Positions 16,503 to 25,802 of a stretch of 64,000 bases of DNA are shown one piece after another. Location: the NCBI GenBank assembly GCA_963730735.1, contig CAVSSX010000007.1, forward strand, positions 868,001 to 932,000, in the 5' to 3' direction. Below the pieces are notes generated by a model. The model was not told the DNA's origin. It worked only from the letters and a program-made list of their open reading frames with translations, and did no database searches. The position numbers and the translations under genes are program-made. Position 1 is the stretch's first letter. Every line of letters starts with the position of its first letter. This DNA comes from CAVSSX01 sp963730735. GTDB taxonomy: Bacteria; Actinomycetota; Acidimicrobiia; Acidimicrobiales; RAAP-2.

Positions 16503-17549
16503 ATGTCCCGACGCTGGGTCATGCGGATCTCCGCCTCGCTCGTCGCCGCGTCGCTCGTTGTGGTGGCCGTCGGGGTAGCCGGTCCCGCCGGTGCGGCGAG
16601 TGGCGGTGTCGCCGCCCCCCGGATGAGCAGCTCCCGCGGGGCCCGGCCGTCGAGCGGTTGTGCGACCGGTCCGGGCACAGAACTCACGGCGGTCCGCCAG
16701 ACGGTCACCGTCGGTGGGGCCAGTCGCTGGTATCTCGTGACGACGCCGGCGTCCGGTTCGGTGGCAGTGCCCCGCCCGCTGGTGCTCGACTTCCATGGGC
16801 TGGCCGAGGGCGCCGCGCTCCATGCAGCAACGAGCCAGTTCGGCGCCCTGGCCCAGAAGGACGGCTTCATCGTGGCCTTCCCCGACGGCACCGGGAGTCC
16901 GGTCCACTGGGATACGACGACTCGTGGAGCCCAGAACCCCGATCTGGCGTACGTCACCGCCGTGCTGGATCAGCTCGAATCAACCCTGTGCATCGACACG
17001 GCCCGGGTGTACGCCGATGGGTTCTCCGATGGGGCGTTCATGGTGTCGCTGCTGGCGTGCACCATGTCGGCGCGCTTCGCCGCCATCGCCGCCGTGTCCG
17101 GCCTCCAGGTGCCACGCCCCTGCCCGATCCGGCGACGGGTCCCGATACTGGCCTTCCACGGCACGGCAGACCCGATCCTGTACTTCAACGGCGGGGTCGG
17201 CACCGGCGTGCTGCGCCAACTGCTGGGCGGAGGACCGGCCGTGACCACGACGACCCGACCCGCCCGATTGCACGGGCCCGGGTACCCGGCGGCGGTCGCC
17301 GCGTGGGCCGTGAAGGACGGCTGCGGCTCCAACGCCCGGGACGTCCGGGTGACGCCGCACGTGATCCGGCGGACGTACCCCTGCCCGAAGGGCGTCGGCG
17401 TGGTCTTCTACATCCTGCTCGGCGGGGGCCATGCGTGGCCCGGGAGTGCGTTCAGCCGCTCGATCAGCGCCATCACCGGCTTCACGACCTTCGAGATCGC
17501 CGCCACCCCGACCATCTGGCGGTTCTTCACCCGGTACCGGCTGAGCTGA
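16503..17549 (+). CDS. Secreted esterase of the PHB depolymerase / LpqC family
   Basis: A 348-aa exported alpha/beta hydrolase. The N-terminal signal sequence is MSRRWVMRISASLVAASLVVVAVGVAGPAGAA with an Ala-x-Ala cleavage region. Catalytic parts are the nucleophile GFSDGAF (about residues 178-184), the acid in FHGTADPILYF and the histidine in GGGHAWPGS. Paired cysteines may form disulfides outside the cell. Family members hydrolyse poly-hydroxybutyrate, feruloyl or related esters. ATG 16503 is chosen because the signal peptide follows; an upstream in-frame GTG at 16449 would spoil it. Confidence 0.83.
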   Translation: MSRRWVMRISASLVAASLVVVAVGVAGPAGAASGGVAAPRMSSSRGARPSSGCATGPGTELTAVRQTVTVGGASRWYLVTTPASGSVAVPRPLVLDFHGLAEGAALHAATSQFGALAQKDGFIVAFPDGTGSPVHWDTTTRGAQNPDLAYVTAVLDQLESTLCIDTARVYADGFSDGAFMVSLLACTMSARFAAIAAVSGLQVPRPCPIRRRVPILAFHGTADPILYFNGGVGTGVLRQLLGGGPAVTTTTRPARLHGPGYPAAVAAWAVKDGCGSNARDVRVTPHVIRRTYPCPKGVGVVFYILLGGGHAWPGSAFSRSISAITGFTTFEIAATPTIWRFFTRYRLS

Positions 17550-17566
17550 CCGGGGGTCCCGGCGCA

Positions 17567-18460
17567 TCAGGCGTTGGCGATGACCTCGTCGGAGAACCGG
17601 GCGATCCAGTCGAGGAAGTCGTCCTTCGAGAGCCGGTCGTGGCCCTGGGTGGGGTCACCGAGGATGGCCCGGTTGGACCGGGGGCCCGGCGTGACCCGGG
17701 TGACCCCGAGCTCCTCGCACTGCCGCACCGACGCCAGGTCCCGGCCGAGCCCGCAGGTCACCTCGAAGGAGAGATGCTCCCGACCGGCGTCGCGCCGTGC
17801 GGCCTGGACGACGTCGAGCATCCGCTGGAGCTCCCCGACGTCCTTGGCGCCGATCTCGATCCAGCCGTCGCCCAGCTTCCCGGCTCGCCGCAGGGCCGGG
17901 CCGGAGCTCCCGCCGACCTCCATCGGGATGCCCGGCTGTTGGAACGGCTTGGGTTCGAAGGCCATCGGCTCGAAGTCGTAGTACTCGCCATGGTGCTCGA
18001 CCACCGGCTCCTGCCAGAGCCGGCGCAGGATGGCCATGATCTCGTCGGTCCGAGGCCCCCGATCGGCGAAGTTCTGCCCGGCGGCCACGAACTCCTCCTC
18101 CAACCAGCCCACGCCGATGCCCAGGGTCACCCGGCCCTTCGAGATGCGGTCCAGGGTCACGACCGACCGGGCGGTGACGAAGGGGTGGCGCAGCGGCAGG
18201 ATGTAGACGTTGGTGGCCAGGCGGATCGACTGGGTGGCCCCGGCCACCGAGCCGAGGACGACCCAGGGGTCGTAAAGCGGGGTGTCCGGGGTGATCGGCG
18301 GGTAGCCCGACTCGGTGTAGAGGTAGGTGGGCGGCAGGGTGGCCGGGAGGGCCAGGTGCTCGGGCATCCAGACCGACTCGAAGCCGTTGGATTCCGCCGC
18401 CTGGGCGATCTCGGGGTAGTGCCGGGGGCTGAGCCCGAACAGCGGCAGGCCGAATTTCAC
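17567..18460 (-). CDS. LLM-class F420-dependent oxidoreductase
   Basis: A 297-aa TIM-barrel enzyme of the luciferase-like family. KFGLPLFGLSPRHYPEIAQAAESNGFESVWMPEH opens the first strand-helix pair, and LATNVYILPLRHPFVTARSVVTLDRISKGRVTLGIGVGWLEEEF is typical of TIGR03619-type F420 enzymes. It would transfer hydride between F420 and an unknown substrate. GTG 18460 has AAGGAGG upstream and overlaps the stop of the hydrolase gene (GTGA), so the two are co-translated. Confidence 0.85.
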   Translation of the reverse strand: MKFGLPLFGLSPRHYPEIAQAAESNGFESVWMPEHLALPATLPPTYLYTESGYPPITPDTPLYDPWVVLGSVAGATQSIRLATNVYILPLRHPFVTARSVVTLDRISKGRVTLGIGVGWLEEEFVAAGQNFADRGPRTDEIMAILRRLWQEPVVEHHGEYYDFEPMAFEPKPFQQPGIPMEVGGSSGPALRRAGKLGDGWIEIGAKDVGELQRMLDVVQAARRDAGREHLSFEVTCGLGRDLASVRQCEELGVTRVTPGPRSNRAILGDPTQGHDRLSKDDFLDWIARFSDEVIANA

Positions 18461-19395
18461 GAGTGTGCCTCCTTGGTCGATGCGGTCCCGGCCCGCCCGT
18501 CCGAACGGGCGGCCGCCCGCTCGGCGACGAACCGGGCGATGGTGTCGATCGCCGTCCCGGTCTCGGGGAGGTCGGGGAAGAGCGTGGGCCAGACGTGCTG
18601 CATGCCGGCCACCATGTGGGCCTCGACCGTCGTGCCGGCCCGGGCCAGGGCGGCGGCGAAGCCCAGCGCGTCGTCGAGCAGGACCTCGTCGCCGCCGGCG
18701 AAGACCAACGTCGGGGGGAAACCGCCGAGCTCGCCGAACACCGGGGACACCAGGGGGTCGGCCGGATCCCACCCCTGGAGGTAGAGCTCGGCGGCGGCGG
18801 TGGCCGAGGCCCTCGAGAACAAGGTGTCGCTGGTCGACCGGCTCTCGTAGGTGGCGGCGGTCACGGTCAGGTCGACCCACGGGGAGAGCAGGATCACGCC
18901 GTCGGCCGGCGGACGGTGGGCCAGCAGCCCGGCCAGGGCCACCGACGCGGCCAAGCCACCGCCCGCCGAGTCCCCCCCGACGAGCAGTGCGCCGTCGAAG
19001 CGCTGGTCCACCTCGTCGTAGACGGCGGCGATCTCGGTCAGAGCGGCCGGGAACGGGGCCTCGGGGGCGAGCGAGTACTCGACCACCACGACCCGGACCC
19101 GGCCGGCCTCGGCCACCCGGACTCCGAACTCGGCCGAGCGCCGGGCCGATCCCAGCCGGAAGCCGCCGCCGTGGAGGTACACGAGGGTGCCGACCGGATC
19201 GACCGGGGTGCAGGTGACGCACGTCACCCCACCGACCGGGGCCTCGACGACGGTCACCGTGTCCGACGGCGGCACCGTGGCCACCATGGCCGAGCGCATG
19301 GCCACCAGCTGGTCGGGGGCGGCGAGGGTCGAGGGCCGCGGCGTCGGGAGCCCCCAGGGGTGTCCCGCCGTCCGGCTCGTCGTCCAATCGCCCAT
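18457..19395 (-). CDS. Alpha/beta hydrolase of the hormone-sensitive lipase family
   Basis: A 312-aa esterase. It has the oxyanion motif HGGGF (about residues 74-78), the nucleophile GDSAGG (about 141-146), the acid in GGDEVLLDDA and the histidine in GMQHVWP, the full HSL triad. ATG 19395 follows a good ribosome site (GAGGAGGGG). It forms a two-gene operon with the LLM oxidoreductase, suggesting oxidation or reduction followed by ester cleavage of a small hydrophobic compound. Confidence 0.85.
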   Translation of the reverse strand: MGDWTTSRTAGHPWGLPTPRPSTLAAPDQLVAMRSAMVATVPPSDTVTVVEAPVGGVTCVTCTPVDPVGTLVYLHGGGFRLGSARRSAEFGVRVAEAGRVRVVVVEYSLAPEAPFPAALTEIAAVYDEVDQRFDGALLVGGDSAGGGLAASVALAGLLAHRPPADGVILLSPWVDLTVTAATYESRSTSDTLFSRASATAAAELYLQGWDPADPLVSPVFGELGGFPPTLVFAGGDEVLLDDALGFAAALARAGTTVEAHMVAGMQHVWPTLFPDLPETGTAIDTIARFVAERAAARSDGRAGTASTKEAHS

Positions 19396-19561
19396 CGTTC
19401 CCCTCCTCGTGGCCGCCACCCGGTCCACCCCGACCCGACGCAGCGAGAGTGCGATGTTAGGAGGTGCCCCGAGACGCCTCCACCCGAAGCCCCGTGACCA
19501 GGACACCGTCCGCGTCGGCCGGACTCCGGTCACGGTACATTCGGTTCGCAGGGGGTGCAGG

Positions 19562-21199
19562 GTGACGACGATGCCGACGGCAGCGGACACGACCACCCCG
19601 GTGGGTTCCACACGGGCCCGTCGCCGGGCGGACAAGGCACGAGGCGACTACCAGGGGCTCGGCACGCCGGCCCAGGCGGTCGCCCTGGCGACCCTGTGCG
19701 CCGTCCTCTTCCTCACCTTCCTCGACAACACCGTGGTCAGCGTGGCCCTGGCCGACGTCCAGAGCGGCCTGCACACCGGCGTCACCTCGTTGCAGTGGGT
19801 GGTGAACGGCTACGCCCTGGCGTTCGCCGGGCTGATGCTCGCCGGGGGGAACCTGGGCGACCTCTTCGGGCGCAAGAAGATCATGCTGGGCGGCGTCGGC
19901 GTCTTCTGCGCCGGGTCGGTGGTCTGCGCCATGGCCCCCAACGTCACCACCCTCATCATCGGCCGGGTGGTCATGGGCGTGGGTGCGGCGGCCTCGGAGC
20001 CCGGCACGCTCTCGATCATCCGCCATGTGTACCCCGAAGCCCGGACCCGGGCCGATGCCCTCGGCGTCTGGGCCGCCGTCTCGGGGCTGGCCCTGGCCCT
20101 CGGACCGGTGATCGGCGGCCTCCTGGTCGGTGCCGACAACTGGCGGCTGATCTTCTGGTTCAACCTGGGTCTCGGGGCCGTGGCCTTCGTCATGGCGGCC
20201 ATCTTCGTGCCCGAGAGCTCCGACCGAAATCGCCGCCACGTGGACTTCCTCGGGATCTTCTTCGGCGCCCTGGCCATCGGCGCCCTGTCGTTCGCCGTCA
20301 TCCAGGGCGAGCAGTACGGCTACGGCGCCGAGTGGATCATCGCCCTCTTCGCCATCGCCGCCGCCGCCGCCATCGCCTTCGTGCTGATCGAACTGCATGT
20401 GAAGGCGCCCATGCTCGAAATCCGGTTCTTCCGGCATCCGGCCTTCGCCGGCTCGACCATCGTGGCCTTCTGCGCCTACTTCGGGATCTTCTCGATCTTC
20501 TTCTTCACCGCCCTCTATCTCCAGGTGGTGGGGAACCGCTCGGCCTTCCAGATCGCCCTCGACTTCGTCCCGATGGCCGTCGGCATGGTCGTGGCCTCGA
20601 TCCTGACCGGGCCGTGGGTCGCCCACTCGCGCTCTCGGGTCCCGATGACCGTGGGCTGTCTCCTGGCCGGGATCGGCATCCTGCTGGCCAGCCACTTCCT
20701 CAACCCCACGGTCGGCTTCGACACCCTCGGCTGGGTGTTGCCGATCGCCGGCATCGGCTTCGGGATCGCTTTGGTCCCGGTGACGTCGGCCGCCCTCGGC
20801 GCCGTCCCGCCCGAGCGCTCGGGCATGGCGGCGTCGGCCACCAACGCCAGCCGGGAGCTCGGGGCGGTGGTCGGGGTGGCGGTGCTCGGGTCGATCGTGA
20901 ACGCCAAGCTCACCGGCCAGCTGGCCGACCGGCTGAAGGCCCTCGGGCTCCCGACCAAATTCGACAACCTGATCATCACGGCCGTGACCCACGGCAGCCT
21001 GCCCGCCGGGAGCAGCTCGCAGACCCACAGCTCCAATGCCGCCATCCAGAAGACGATCAACGAGGTGATCGACGCCGCCTACTCGGCCTTCGGCTCGGGC
21101 CTGCACGTGGCGCTGGTGCTCTCGGGCATCCTGCTCCTGTTCGGGGCCGTCGTCGCCGCCGTGACCATCCGGCCGCCCAAGCGGGAGCTCTTCAGCTAG
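19562..21199 (+). CDS. MFS drug transporter, DHA2 (EmrB/QacA) family
   Basis: A 545-aa inner-membrane protein with about 14 transmembrane helices. Conserved parts include FLDNTVVSVALADVQ (helix 1), WVVNGYALAFAGLMLAGGNLGDLFGRKK (motif A) and the antiporter motif GLALALGPVIGGLL. Family members export drugs and lipophilic ions by proton antiport. GTG 19562 or ATG 19571 are both possible starts; AGGGGG before 19562 favours the GTG. It is divergent from the HSL hydrolase and converges on tag with 6 bp between the stops. Confidence 0.85.
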   Translation: MTTMPTAADTTTPVGSTRARRRADKARGDYQGLGTPAQAVALATLCAVLFLTFLDNTVVSVALADVQSGLHTGVTSLQWVVNGYALAFAGLMLAGGNLGDLFGRKKIMLGGVGVFCAGSVVCAMAPNVTTLIIGRVVMGVGAAASEPGTLSIIRHVYPEARTRADALGVWAAVSGLALALGPVIGGLLVGADNWRLIFWFNLGLGAVAFVMAAIFVPESSDRNRRHVDFLGIFFGALAIGALSFAVIQGEQYGYGAEWIIALFAIAAAAAIAFVLIELHVKAPMLEIRFFRHPAFAGSTIVAFCAYFGIFSIFFFTALYLQVVGNRSAFQIALDFVPMAVGMVVASILTGPWVAHSRSRVPMTVGCLLAGIGILLASHFLNPTVGFDTLGWVLPIAGIGFGIALVPVTSAALGAVPPERSGMAASATNASRELGAVVGVAVLGSIVNAKLTGQLADRLKALGLPTKFDNLIITAVTHGSLPAGSSSQTHSSNAAIQKTINEVIDAAYSAFGSGLHVALVLSGILLLFGAVVAAVTIRPPKRELFS

Positions 21200-21205
21200 C
21201 TCGGC

Positions 21206-21778
21206 TCAGAGGTTGTCGGGGTGCCGGAAGCAGTCGGTCGTGTGGTCGACCACCAGCCCCGCCGCCTGGAGATGGGCGTAGCAGACGGTGGAGCCCACGA
21301 ACTTGAAGCCACGCCGCTTGAGGTCCCGGCTCACGGCGTCGGAGACCTCGGTGGTGGCCGGCAGCCCGGTCTCGTTCGTCCAGCGGTTGACCACCGGGGC
21401 GCCGCCGACGAAGGCCCAGAGGTAGTCGTCGAAGCTGCCGAACTCCTCCTGGACGGCCAGGAAGGCCTGGGCGTTGGTGACCGTCGAGGCCACCTTGAGC
21501 CGGTTGCGGATGATGCCCGGGTCGCCGAGCGCCTTCTCGAGGCGGGCCGGGGTGAAGCGGGCCACCTTGGCCGGCTCGAAGTCGGCGAAGACCCGTCGGT
21601 AGCCGTCCCGGCGCTTCAGGATGGTGAGCCAGCTCAAGCCGGCCTGGGCCCCCTCCAGCACCAGGTACTCGAAGTGCGTGCGGTCGTCGTGCACGGCCAC
21701 GCCCCACTCCTCGTCGTGGTAGGGGATCATCCAGGGCCCCGTGGCCCAACGGCAGCGGGTCGGTTCGGCGTCGGTCAC
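21206..21778 (-). CDS. tag: DNA-3-methyladenine glycosylase I
   Basis: Removes 3-methyladenine from alkylated DNA. The 190-aa protein has the Tag zinc site (Cys in CRW near the N-terminus; His and Cys in CYAHLQAAGLVVDHTTDCFRH at the C-terminus) and the core YHDEEWGVAVHDD.THFEYLVLEGAQAGLSW.TILKRR. GTG 21778 gives the standard family length; upstream frame extensions run into the next gene. Confidence 0.93.
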   Translation of the reverse strand: MTDAEPTRCRWATGPWMIPYHDEEWGVAVHDDRTHFEYLVLEGAQAGLSWLTILKRRDGYRRVFADFEPAKVARFTPARLEKALGDPGIIRNRLKVASTVTNAQAFLAVQEEFGSFDDYLWAFVGGAPVVNRWTNETGLPATTEVSDAVSRDLKRRGFKFVGSTVCYAHLQAAGLVVDHTTDCFRHPDNL

Positions 21779-21800
21779 GGCAACGAATCTAGGTGGGCCG

Positions 21801-22373
21801 TCATCCCACTGGACCGTCGGCCCGGCGAACCCGGTAGAGCACGTGGGGCCGCAGTGGGTCGCCGACGGCGACCCGGGGGTGCTCGAAGTCGTCGACCGGG
21901 TCACGGCGCAAGCCGATCCGCTCCATGACCCGGCGCGACCGGACGTTGCCGGCGGCGGTGAAGGAGACGATCTCCTCGAGGCCCAGCGTCGAGAACCCGA
22001 AGGCCAGGGCGGCGGTGGCCGCCTCGGTGGCGTAGCCCCGGCCCCAGTACGCCTCGGCCAGCCGCCAGCCCACCTCGACCGCCGGGGTGAACTCGGCCGG
22101 GAAGTCGGCCAGGGACAGGCCGACGAAGCCCACGAACGGTGGGCCGTCGGGGACCTCCACCGCCCAGAGCCCGTAGCCCCGGGCCTCGAAGTGCTCCTCG
22201 ATCCGCTCGGCCAGGGCGTCGCTCGCCTTGCGCTCGAGCGGCCCACCCAACCAGGCCATGACGGTGGGGCTGGCGTTCATCCGGGCGAACGGTGCCCGGT
22301 CGGTCGGACGCCACCGCCGCAGGAGGAGCCGCTCGGTGGACCGCTCGGGGCCCTGAGGGTCGGCGGCCGACAT
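21801..22373 (-). CDS. GNAT acetyltransferase, RimJ/RimL type
   Basis: A 190-aa N-acetyltransferase. TERLLLRRWRPTDRAPFARMN starts the fold. VGWRLAEAYWGRGYATEAATAAL (about 114-136) carries the acetyl-CoA pyrophosphate loop, and GNVRSRRVMERIGL is the usual C-terminal motif. It probably acetylates a protein N-terminus or a small amine. ATG 22373 is 11 bp after the acyl-CoA synthetase stop. Confidence 0.88.
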   Translation of the reverse strand: MSAADPQGPERSTERLLLRRWRPTDRAPFARMNASPTVMAWLGGPLERKASDALAERIEEHFEARGYGLWAVEVPDGPPFVGFVGLSLADFPAEFTPAVEVGWRLAEAYWGRGYATEAATAALAFGFSTLGLEEIVSFTAAGNVRSRRVMERIGLRRDPVDDFEHPRVAVGDPLRPHVLYRVRRADGPVG

Positions 22374-22384
22374 CGGACCGGCGT

Positions 22385-24070
22385 TCAGGAAGGCCGTGGG
22401 CGGGCACCCTCGATGGCCTGCTCCTTGGCCCACCGGTAGTCGGCCTTGCCCGAGGGCGAGCGCTGCACCCGGTCGACGAAGACGACCTCCTTGGGGAGCT
22501 TGTACCGGGCGATCGACCGACTGGCGAAGTCGTTGATCTCCTCCTCGCTCACCGACTGCCCGTCGGCCAGCTGGACCACGGCCACCACCTCGTTGCCCCA
22601 GCGCTCGCTGGGCCGGCCGGCCACGACCACGTCGACCACGGCTTCGTGCCCGGCGATGGCCGCCTCGACCTCCTCGGCGAAGATCTTCTCCCCGCCCGAG
22701 TTGATGGTCACGGCGTCCCGGCCCAGGAGCTCGACCCGGCCGTCGGCCAGGTAGCGGGCCCGGTCGCCGGGTATGGCGTAGCGCACGCCGTCGATCGTCG
22801 GGAACGTGCGGGCGGTCTTGTCGGCGTCGCCCAGGTAACCGAGGGGGATCCAGCCGGTCTGGGCCAGCCAGCCGTTCCCCTCGTGCCCTGGCTCGAGCAA
22901 CGAGTCGAACTGCTCGCTGACGACCACCGTCCCCGGTCCCGGGGTGAAGCGCAGCACCCCGTCGTCCGACGAGGACGCCGACTGCATCTGGTAGCCGGTC
23001 TCCGAGGAGCCGGCGGCATCGGTGATGTACAGGTTGGGGATGTGCTGGCGGGCCCGCTCCCGGAGGGCGGCGGTGAAGGCCGCCCCGCCGTTGCCCACGG
23101 CGAAGAGGGAGCTGATGTCGTAGGTGCCCCGGTCGAGCTCGTCGAGCAAGGGCCGCAGGGTGGCGTCGCCGACGATGGTCATGATCTGGGCGCCCTCCCG
23201 CTCGACCGTCCGCCACACGTCGGCCGGCTCGACGTGCGTCGTGTCGTCGGGCAGCAGGATCGTGGCGCCGTCGGTCATCATCTGGAAGGAGGCCCACTGG
23301 GCGGCGCCGTGCATGAGGGGCGGGAGGAGCAGCAGCTTGAGGCCGCTGCCGCCGGCCGCCTTGGCGGCCAACTCCCGGTAGTTGTGGAGCTCCTCCCAGT
23401 TCCCGGTGCGTCGCCCGCCCATGGCGTTCATGAAGATGTCGTGCTGACGCCACAGCACGCACTTGGGCATCCCCGTCGTGCCCCCGGTGTAGAGGACGAA
23501 CAAGTCGTCGGGCGAGGGCTCGGCGAGCGGCGGGTCGGCCGACACGGAGGCCAGGGCGGTCTCGTAGTCGACGGCCCCCTCGAGCAGGTCGTTGCCCGAG
23601 TCGTCGGCCACCTGCAGCCGGACGTCGATCCCGCCGATGTCGTCGAGCACCTCGGCCAACACCGGGGCCAGGGCGGCGTGGAAGACGATGGCCCGCGGCT
23701 TCCCGTCGGCCAGCAGGTACCGCAGTTCGTGCCCCACGTAGCGGTAGTTGACGTTGAAGGGGGCCACCCGGGACAGGTAGCCGCCGAGCATGCCCTCGAA
23801 GTACTCCGGCCCGTTGTGCAGGGCCAGCGCCAGGTGGTCCTGGCCCGACTCGTGCCCGGCGAGCGCCGACCGGTCGGTGGTGGTCCCGAGGCCCCGGGCC
23901 AGCAGGTAGTTGGCCAGGCGCCGGGAGCGCTCGGCCAGTTGGGCGTAGGTGACCCGGCGGTCGCGCCAGACGACGCACTCGCGATCGCCCAGCACCTCGG
24001 CCAGGGTGTCGAAGACCCGGGCCAGGTTGAACTCCTCCTCGGCAACAGCCACGTCGCTGGTCTCGGTCAC
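22385..24070 (-). CDS. Acyl-CoA synthetase (AMP-binding, FadD-like)
   Basis: About 561 aa of the ANL superfamily. The P-loop is VLYTGGTTGMPKCVL (about 185-199), the adenylate motif is in ITDAAGSSETGYQ, and hinge and C-terminal motifs are GDRARYLADGRVELLGRDAVTINSGGEKIFAEEVE and the catalytic lysine region RSPSGKADYRW. It activates a fatty or aromatic acid to its CoA ester. Starts at GTG 24070, ATG 24091 and ATG 24100 are all open; none has a clear ribosome site, so 24070 is provisional. Confidence 0.88.
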   Translation of the reverse strand: MTETSDVAVAEEEFNLARVFDTLAEVLGDRECVVWRDRRVTYAQLAERSRRLANYLLARGLGTTTDRSALAGHESGQDHLALALHNGPEYFEGMLGGYLSRVAPFNVNYRYVGHELRYLLADGKPRAIVFHAALAPVLAEVLDDIGGIDVRLQVADDSGNDLLEGAVDYETALASVSADPPLAEPSPDDLFVLYTGGTTGMPKCVLWRQHDIFMNAMGGRRTGNWEELHNYRELAAKAAGGSGLKLLLLPPLMHGAAQWASFQMMTDGATILLPDDTTHVEPADVWRTVEREGAQIMTIVGDATLRPLLDELDRGTYDISSLFAVGNGGAAFTAALRERARQHIPNLYITDAAGSSETGYQMQSASSSDDGVLRFTPGPGTVVVSEQFDSLLEPGHEGNGWLAQTGWIPLGYLGDADKTARTFPTIDGVRYAIPGDRARYLADGRVELLGRDAVTINSGGEKIFAEEVEAAIAGHEAVVDVVVAGRPSERWGNEVVAVVQLADGQSVSEEEINDFASRSIARYKLPKEVVFVDRVQRSPSGKADYRWAKEQAIEGARPRPS

Positions 24071-24332
24071 CTGGCCGAGGCTAACCACCATCGGGGCCAC
24101 AGGTCGGGTCGATCGCTCGGAGCGGTGCCCGATGCCTGGACCACCGGCGGCGGACGTACGGGCCGACCGAGGCGCCGGCGAGCCGTTCCGACGAGCTCGC
24201 CGTCGCCCTCGCCAGCCGAGCGACGACGCCTCGCCCGGCGTCGCCCGTCACCGTCGTCGCTATGGCGGTTGCAGCGCCGCCGACCGCATGCCGATGCGAG
24301 GGTCCGGCGGGGGCCGGCGAAACCGCCCACCT

Positions 24333-24410
24333 GGGGATGACTTGGGGACGCCCTCGGGGTGCCTGGGGACGACCCGGGGCGGTTTGGGGATGAGTCCACA
24401 AATTGTGGGG
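24333..24410 (+). repeat. Seven GGGG tracts at helical spacing
   Basis: GGGG runs begin at 24333, 24344, 24356, 24365, 24376, 24386 and 24407. The steps are 11, 12, 9, 11, 10 and 21 bases, close to multiples of the 10.5-bp helical repeat. Several units read TGGGGA followed by T or C, then GA. The array can also form G-quadruplexes on the plus strand. It lies in the gene-free region upstream of the acyl-CoA synthetase. Confidence 0.6.
24396..24408. promoter_or_regulatory. Perfect palindrome CCACAAATTGTGG
   Basis: CCACAA-A-TTGTGG is a perfect 6-bp inverted repeat at the end of the G-tract array, about 325 bp upstream of the leftward acyl-CoA synthetase. It could be a repressor site, but no regulator gene is adjacent. 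Confidence 0.35.
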
Positions 24411-24862
24411 AGAACGTCGGGATTTAGGTTTTTGTGCTTGACCAGGGACTATTCAGGGCGCAGGCTGTCTCCAGTTCGGGAGTCAAAGCCCGCCACATCG
24501 CCGGAGCGGTCGCCGCAAGGGGGCAGCGATGGCGAGCCGCCGGGAGGCCGCAAGGTCGTCCGGAGGGTGCCGAAGGGGAGCCGCGAGGCGATCCGGAGGG
24601 ACGGCCGGGGGCGCCGCAAGGGGTCCTCGGTCGGGGCGAGGGGAGACGCTCGACGAAGGTGGTTCGTGGAACGCGAGGGAGGGCTCCCTGGAGCTCACCG
24701 GAGCGGGCCCCGGATCGGGATTGTCCGACACGGTCCCGGTCGCAGGTGGCAGCGGATCATCGGCACGTGGCCCCGAGGAGCACGGACGACTTCGGTCGGA
24801 CGGTTACTCGGGGCTGCGTCGCGCCCGGGCCCGGGGGCGGCGCCCACGATCCGGTGTGCGGC
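24411..24862. other. Gene-free, G-skewed spacer
   Basis: No open frame here has a recognisable domain. The plus strand is strongly purine-rich, with repeated short words: CCGCAAGG three times between 24500 and 24625, CCGGAGGG twice, and many GGGG or GGGAGG runs. The pattern looks like degenerate repeat expansion, not coding sequence. Confidence 0.5.
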
Positions 24863-25792
24863 TCAGTGGTGGTGCGCAGAGCCCCCGTTGAAGGCGGCGT
24901 GGAGTTCGTCCATCCCGCACGGGTTGCCGTCGGCGTCGACGCACCGTTCGCACTCGAGCTCGAAGGTGGTGTGGGCGATCTCGAAGGGACCGGTGATCTC
25001 CGACCGGACCACGCCGCCCGTCTCCTGGGCCTGCTCGAGCGTCGGGTGGCCCTCGAGCACCAGGTGGGCCGACAGGGCCCGGTACTCGCTCGAGAGGCTC
25101 CACACGTGGAGGTCGTGGACCTCACCCACGCCGGGCACCTCGAGGATCGTCCGCCGCAGGGCGTCGAGGTCGACATCGGGCGGCGTCGACTCCAAGAGGA
25201 CGTCGATGCTCTCCTTCGAGAGCTTGAACGCCTCGGTGACGATGAGGGCGGCCACCACCAGCGAGGCGGCGGGGTCGGCCCGGTCCCAGGGTCCGTTGCC
25301 GGCGATCATGATGATCACCCCGGCCACGAGGACGCAGAACGAGGCCAGCACGTCGCCCACCATGTGCAGCAGGGCGGCGCGCATGTTGAGGTCGCGGGTG
25401 CGGTCGCGCAGGGCCACGGCGGCGCCGGAGTTGGCCACCATGGCCACGGCCGCCACCACGACGACGATCCCGCCCTCCACCGCCACCGGGTGGATCAGGT
25501 GCTGGATGGCGATGACCACGATCACCACCGTGACGGCGGCCAGGGCGGCCGAGTTCACCAGGGCGGCCAGGATGGTCCCCCGGTGGTTGCCGAACGACCG
25601 CTCGGCGCTGCGGGGCCGGAGCGCCCAACGGGCGGCCAAGAGCGACAGGGCCATCGCAGCCACGTCGGTGAGGTTGTGGCCGGCGTCGGAGATGAGGCCC
25701 ACCGAGTGGGCGATCAGGCCGGTGACGACCTGCAGGACGACCAGGCCGACGTTGATGCCGAGGGCCACCGCCAGACGCGTCGTCCGCGACAT
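24863..25792 (-). CDS. Cation diffusion facilitator (CzcD-like) metal exporter
   Basis: A 309-aa CDF protein with six transmembrane helices. The metal-site motifs are HSVGLISDAGHNLTD (helix 2) and HMVGDVLAS (helix 5), both H/D-x3-D type. A cytoplasmic domain (about 215-300) has a CERC pair and a His-rich end (SAHHH). Such proteins export zinc or related divalent metals by proton antiport. ATG 25792 starts 10 bp after the NTP-transferase stop; upstream in-frame starts would overlap that gene heavily. Last gene of the leftward operon. Confidence 0.87.
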   Translation of the reverse strand: MSRTTRLAVALGINVGLVVLQVVTGLIAHSVGLISDAGHNLTDVAAMALSLLAARWALRPRSAERSFGNHRGTILAALVNSAALAAVTVVIVVIAIQHLIHPVAVEGGIVVVVAAVAMVANSGAAVALRDRTRDLNMRAALLHMVGDVLASFCVLVAGVIIMIAGNGPWDRADPAASLVVAALIVTEAFKLSKESIDVLLESTPPDVDLDALRRTILEVPGVGEVHDLHVWSLSSEYRALSAHLVLEGHPTLEQAQETGGVVRSEITGPFEIAHTTFELECERCVDADGNPCGMDELHAAFNGGSAHHH

Positions 25793-25802
25793 CAGGTTCG
25801 CC

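Noticed and set aside
24361..24420. Replication origin or DnaA boxes around CCACAAATTGTGG
   Set aside because: The palindrome resembles part of a DnaA box, but there is no TTWTNCACA cluster, no AT-rich region, and no dnaA, dnaN or gyr gene nearby.
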